Shown here: positions 18,505-21,228 of the stretch, piece by piece
Position numbering within the stretch: the first letter of the stretch is position 1
Layout: every line of letters begins with the position of its first letter
From: Beroe ovata
Lineage: Eukaryota > Ctenophora > Nuda > Beroida > Beroidae
Assembly: GCA_946803715.1 (NCBI GenBank)
Contig: CAMPET010000420.1
Coordinates: forward strand, 5,221-26,448
DNA length: 21,228 nt
Direction of reading: 5' to 3'
Program-made: the position numbers and the translations under genes
Notes under the pieces: model-generated
What the model was told of the DNA's origin: nothing
The model's database searches: none
Seen by the model: only the letters and a program-made list of their open reading frames with translations

Positions 18505-20411
18505 TCATGATTGCGGCAACATTTCAATATCTTCCAGCTCGTTTTGTTGTGTGGTGCCCTCGATTAGGACTTTCTTGCAGTTCTTTATGTGAGTCATGCC
18601 AATGCGCCTGAAACGAATACGGTGAAAACTCAGTCAAGTCACGGAGTCGAGCAATCAATGGCTGGGAAACAAGGAATTTGCCACAATTTTAATCAGATTG
18701 ATCTACATCAAAGAGATCTTGCAGAAGCAGCAGTACCTGCGCACACCGTAGAAAATCACAATAATGACAATAGTCATGGACACTATGATAGCTCCGGTTA
18801 TGGCCACTGTGTTCACATGACTGATTACTTCAGTAGGTTTTGATCCCTGGTGCTCCTCGAATGCTAGGTAATCTGTGTGTTGGAATAACGTGTTAAAGAT
18901 TATGCCTTTGAGGCGGACCAATGATTCTCAGAGTGCCTAAATTAGTATATTATACTGGGAATTCATTTTGAACAAGATCCCTGAATTCTTCTAACGTCTT
19001 AACTTCTTACCCGTATAAGTGAATATCCCTTCCACATGGGGGTAGGATCTCTGTAAAGCTGGGAAATCAATCACTTTGAGAATGGTTTCAGCAGGAATTG
19101 CCTGACCGTCACCCATTGCTGTAGCAAATAGCACAGTCCTGGCAAAATTGGATTTTAGGAACATCATTTGCCTCAGCAACATTAAAGTGCCCGGTATCCG
19201 GGAATCCAGTTTGAGATAATGAGAGCCGAGAAGGTCTCACAATCATGCTGTAGGTACCTACTGCATAATACTAATTGCCACACCATTTGATTACAAAATA
19301 CCAAATTTTCATACAGAAATCTCTGAAATTGTGAAACCTGGCGGATTCGGCGGGAGAAGATCCATGGTGTTGGATCAGGAGTTTCACTTTGAATGTAACG
19401 TCAGATCCTCGGTACATGTTATTGAATAGACCATCTGTCTCATTCTTAACGGTCATGAGATCATCAGAAACGGTCACAACGAACAAATAAAGATGATCGA
19501 CGTCCAGTAGCAGCGTTTCCGTTCCTGAAAATACCCAATACAGGAACTTTCGGGAAAGAAATGTTATCTCTTAAGATAACCAAAGAACAAAGATTGCAAA
19601 ATTGATCTCTATAATAATAGAGAATGGTATTTCTGGGGAAGGGTCCCAAATTTTATGACAGCTTATGCATTGTATCTCATTTTTCATTGGTCGAATCAAA
19701 GTTTTGCTGGTAAATGACCATCTGGTGAGTCATGTGAAGACGATTAGCCATCGAGGATCAAAGCAGATTCGTTTGTTTTCCAGAAATCAGTTTTGAGATT
19801 TGGGACCCTTCCCCAATAATACAAATGCAACAAAGTGCACAGTAAAATAATATAAAAGTACGTGCACCGTGCAGTTACAACTTTACAATGTCATTTGCCA
19901 GTACTGATCGATCAGCACGGCGGGAATTTCTTGGATTTGAAATTTTCACAAAACGACAAATGACAATATATATAACTGATCAATCGATCATGCATGCATG
20001 CAGCGCGTCCCGTTAAAAATGAATTGTCGATTTCACCATTGCGCTTATAACATGTTGCTGCGCGTTACGCAAAATTCTTGGCCCAAGAATAAAAGCTGCG
20101 AAATGATGATTTAAGATGAATTGCGCTGACAAGATTTTCGATTTGTCACAAGGCAGTGAACAGAACGTCTTTCTGAAGTGGCATATCCATGAATTATACG
20201 TCTTTAAAACACCTCGATGATTATTATTAGAAACTGCAATTAATCTCGGTGATTAATTGTAACCGTCTGCACATGGTTACAATTAATCACCGACGGTTAT
20301 GTTTATAGGTACCTGATGTGGCACATTCTGGACAGCAATCACCCGGTACCAAGCTCATACTAGCACACTCATACGATTGCGGACATGCTTCAGTTGTGCA
20401 ATTGACTGTGT
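18505..20411 (-). CDS. Single-pass membrane protein with VWC-type segment (partial, 3' end of gene)
   Basis: Minus-strand exons: 20411-20313, 19524-19338, 19138-19011, 18872-18737, 18607-18505; phases 1, 1, 2, 1, 2 are all consistent. The first exon encodes the second half of a von Willebrand factor C domain (NCTTEACP ... PGDCCPEC), a module of secreted BMP-binding and matrix proteins. Two exons follow with a beta-rich extracellular segment (FVVTVSDD, SDVTFKVKLLIQHH) resembling Ig-like or DUF11-type repeats, not firmly assigned. Exon 18872-18737 carries a transmembrane helix (VAITGAIIVSMTIVIIVIFY) then basic residues. The last exon gives a cytoplasmic tail ending EDIEMLPQS at TGA. If the donor at 18736 is skipped, the tail instead ends YCCFCKISLM at a TAG. 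N-glycosylation sites NCT and NET are present. The 5' exons were not found and probably lie beyond the right edge. Confidence 0.72.
19626..19823. mobile_element. MITE-like inverted-repeat element in an intron
   Basis: Perfect 17-bp inverted arms GGGGAAGGGTCCCAAAT / ATTTGGGACCCTTCCCC lie at 19635-19651 and 19798-19814. The match continues outward with mismatches (GGTATTTCT against AATAATAC) to roughly 25 bp. Total length is about 180-200 bp with no coding capacity, in the 788-nt intron of the membrane-protein gene. The arms themselves contain the near-palindrome GGGTCCC. A target-site duplication is not clear. Confidence 0.6.
20247..20292. repeat. Perfect 18-bp hairpin next to a splice donor
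   Basis: Arms CGGTGATTAATTGTAACC (20247-20264) and GGTTACAATTAATCACCG (20275-20292) are perfect reverse complements around a 10-nt loop. On the minus strand the hairpin begins 20 nt after the splice donor of the VWC exon. It may be a solo foldback element or a structured intronic RNA; no function can be assigned. Confidence 0.85.
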
Positions 20412-21197
20412 CTGACGGAAAAGGGAGAGTGTTAAGTAAAATCGTGGGAAAATAAGTTATAGAAATAGTTTTTTAGTTAAGAAATTGTAAATGGGAATCA
20501 GTGGGATATACAAGTGGATACTGTTTTCAGTTTGCAGGGTAATTGATAGAAGGCCGCTTAACTCCCATGAGTATTCAATATCACGGCTTCTCTCGGGGTC
20601 AAGCAGCCCTACTACGTCAAATCTGTATGGCTTTTGTTGACGAGTAGGTTTACTATTCATTGAAACTACTGTTTTCTGCACTTAGATTTCAGTTTTCACG
20701 AGCCTACGCAAAGTACAAAGTATGTTGATTCAACCTAAATCAAAGGTGTGTCTATAATGTCCATATTAAGTCTATTTTATCGCTTTTTACATCATGGCAA
20801 TACCTAATTGCTTTCCGGTCGGCATCAGCTACCATATTAGTGGAGTAGGTATGAGTATTGAGTATTTAGGTATTGAGGAAACAAATGATAGCATGACCCA
20901 CTAAAAATGTTCTCCTAAAAAAGTGTGTATAACAGTGTACCCATTCTACAAATGTCCCTTGCCACAGATACAAATCTACTTGTTTATTGATGGGAGAATA
21001 TTTCTATGCAGCCTTCGAAGCAGAATCTTGCATGTTCAATGTGTGATACACTCACACATACTTGTGCGGTATTTTTAGAAAAGTGTGACTTTTCAAATTC
21101 CAAAGTGCAGCGTCTTCAGAGACGGGAAATTTTTGTGGCACAAGTCAATACACTCGGCATAAGTATCAGTTTGTGTGTGTTTTTGTTACTTACCAAC

Positions 21198-21228
<31 letters not shown>
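20412..21228. other. Upstream intron or flank of the membrane-protein gene
   Basis: I could not find the first half of the VWC domain here. A minus-strand ORF at 20457-20681 and a cysteine-containing minus-strand stretch near 21080-21160 (contains AECIDLCHKNFP) lack convincing joins to the VWC exon. The region is AT-rich and ends in a TG run, so the rest of the gene probably lies beyond the window. Confidence 0.4.
21199..21228 (+). repeat. (TG)15 microsatellite at the window edge
   Basis: An uninterrupted TG run reaches the last base, so its true length is unknown. A shorter TG run lies just upstream at about 21172-21180. Confidence 0.95.

Noticed and set aside
20457-20681. Minus-strand ORF (contains PYRFDVVGLLDPERS) as a further exon of the membrane protein
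   Set aside because: It shows no VWC features, and I found no convincing donor joining it in phase 1 to the exon at 20411.

Overview
The window is nuclear DNA from a compact animal genome. Genes are close together, most introns are 75-250 nt with GT..AG ends, and the encoded proteins are animal-type orthologues. There are no bacterial operon features. The short introns, AT-rich spacers and scattered small foldback repeats would suit an early-branching metazoan such as a demosponge, but that placement is an inference from style and not from a match.

Layout, left to right. Bases 1-1082 hold GC-rich short repeats and the ADHFE1 upstream region. ADHFE1 (+, 9 coding exons, 456 aa, mitochondrial iron-dependent hydroxyacid-oxoacid transhydrogenase) runs from 1083 to 7307. 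Its last intron is 4.1 kb, against 78-155 nt for its other introns, and contains a complete 7-exon gene on the opposite strand (5263 down to 3364). That nested gene encodes a secreted, probably GPI-anchored protein made of four eight-cysteine repeats. A GTT-rich minisatellite precedes thioredoxin (+, 2 exons, 106 aa), whose intron carries a palindromic foldback element. Next come an hnRNP A/B/D-type RNA-binding protein (+, 4 coding exons, 311 aa), the single-exon costars protein ABRACL (+, 81 aa) and the RNA polymerase II CTD phosphatase CTDP1/FCP1 (+, 12 exons, 815 aa). Downstream of FCP1 is a satellite with a higher-order A-A-B arrangement (about 17.68-18.18 kb). At the right edge, on the minus strand, are the last five recognisable exons of a single-pass membrane protein with a VWC-type cysteine segment; its 5' end was not found and probably lies beyond the window.

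The genes are functionally unrelated housekeeping loci plus two lineage-style extracellular proteins, so I see no dedicated gene system. The most notable points are the nested cysteine-repeat gene and its exon-repeat architecture, a chain of overlapping upstream ORFs ending on the FCP1 start codon, three CACGTG boxes spaced exactly 18 bp apart, and the A-A-B satellite. All exon joins were made by eye from reading frame, splice sites and remembered family conservation, and no transcript data were available.
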